Shown here: piece by piece, positions 5,743-6,216 of the stretch
How positions within the stretch are numbered: position 1 is the first letter of the stretch
How the letters are laid out: every line of letters starts with the position of its first letter
Assembly: GCA_002414125.1 (NCBI GenBank)
Contig: DHYN01000020.1
Location: 5,393-11,608, forward strand
Direction of reading: 5' to 3'
DNA from: Ruminococcus sp. UBA5129
Lineage (GTDB): Bacteria > Bacillota > Clostridia > Oscillospirales > Ruminococcaceae
DNA length: 6,216 nucleotides
Made by a program: the position numbers and the translations under genes
The notes under the pieces: generated by a model
What the model saw: only the letters and a program-made list of their open reading frames with translations
What the model was told of the DNA's origin: nothing
The model's database searches: none

Positions 5743-6216
5743 ATGAATAAGATAAAGCAGTTCTTTTTTGGTCTTCAGAGGTCAACGAGAATAACAGTCA
5801 TATCGTGCGGATGTTTTCTTGGGCTGACGATCGTATTGCTTTTCATTTTCGTACTGTGTCCCATAACACCGTCGGAAAAAGCGATAGCCAGCTTCGGACG
5901 AGAGGAGCTGGCGCAGCTTGAGAGCGATCCTGCTTCGACTACCATAGCCGAGCAGGGCGAAGATATCGAGACTCAGACAACTGTTGCCGCAATGGAGATA
6001 ACTACCGAATATTCACAAAAGATTTTTACCGAGGACACTACCGGCTTTCTCACGGGCGGAAACATTATGACCGGTTCAGAGGGAAACGAGTATCCGGGTC
6101 AGACGAGTACACAGCCTGTTCAGACTCCCAATAACGCTCCGACTGAGTCTGTGCCGAACGGCGAGCCTTCGACTCAGCCTGCCACGGAAGCACATGAGCC
6201 GACCACACAGCCATCC
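5743..6216 (+). CDS. Single-pass membrane-anchored protein with Thr/Pro/Gln-rich linker, 3' end cut by window
   Basis: The first 158 codons are present and the frame is open at the window end. A short basic cytoplasmic start (residues 1-16, with K3, K5, R13, R16) leads into one hydrophobic membrane helix at about 17-39, ending LLFIFVLCP. There is no evident signal-peptidase site and no lipobox, so it looks like an uncleaved type II anchor. An acidic segment follows (about 45-105), then a low-complexity linker from about residue 107, rich in Thr, Pro, Gln, Glu and Asn with recurring TQP or TTQP units, expected outside the cell. Such linkers in ruminococci usually join the anchor to a C-terminal domain, here beyond the window, so function cannot be assigned. 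I chose the ATG at 5743, 12 nt after AAGGAGA (5724-5730); the in-frame GTG at 5731 directly abuts that site and is unlikely. Confidence 0.8.
   Translation, partial: MNKIKQFFFGLQRSTRITVISCGCFLGLTIVLLFIFVLCPITPSEKAIASFGREELAQLESDPASTTIAEQGEDIETQTTVAAMEITTEYSQKIFTEDTTGFLTGGNIMTGSEGNEYPGQTSTQPVQTPNNAPTESVPNGEPSTQPATEAHEPTTQPS

Noticed and set aside
1..6216. CRISPR array, tRNA, rRNA, insertion sequence or attachment site
   Set aside because: No regularly spaced repeats, tRNA-like cloverleaf, rRNA segments, transposase motifs or flanking terminal repeats were seen on either strand.

Overview
The window looks like chromosomal DNA of an anaerobic gut- or rumen-type Firmicute, most likely a Ruminococcus-like member of the Clostridia. 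This is an inference from three things: the polyamine operon layout, the near-consensus TTGACA/TATAAT promoters with AGGAGG-type ribosome sites, and a membrane-anchored protein with a long Thr/Pro/Gln-rich linker. Two genes of the operon end in TGA and TGG is used for Trp, so the standard bacterial code applies.

Left and centre (about 1-5024, minus strand): one tightly packed polyamine operon. Its order is speA (fold-I Arg/Orn/Lys decarboxylase), speE (spermidine synthase family), a carboxynorspermidine/carboxyspermidine dehydrogenase of the saccharopine dehydrogenase family, and nspC (carboxynorspermidine/carboxyspermidine decarboxylase, cut off by the window start). Gaps between genes are 1, 22 and 1 nt. 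SpeA would make a diamine or agmatine. The dehydrogenase and NspC would extend the amine using aspartate semialdehyde. SpeE would do so using decarboxylated S-adenosylmethionine. Two chemically different chain-extension routes are therefore encoded side by side, with no speD in view.

Operon leader (about 4693-4989): a strong promoter is followed by a leader of about 297 nt that carries two consecutive intrinsic terminators, each ending in seven U residues, just before speA. Upstream of them is a folded domain closed by a long-range helix, and an 11-bp pairing that would compete with the second terminator. This has the layout of an attenuator or riboswitch. I do not recognise it as a known class, and it is the most interesting part of the window.

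Right (5040-5700): a terminator-like hairpin that works best on the plus strand, a small minus-strand gene of unknown function broken by an in-frame TGA but with an intact promoter and ribosome site, and a divergent pair of perfect-consensus promoters.

Far right (5743-6216, plus strand): the first 158 codons of a single-pass membrane protein with a Thr/Pro/Gln/Glu-rich extracellular linker, cut off by the window end.
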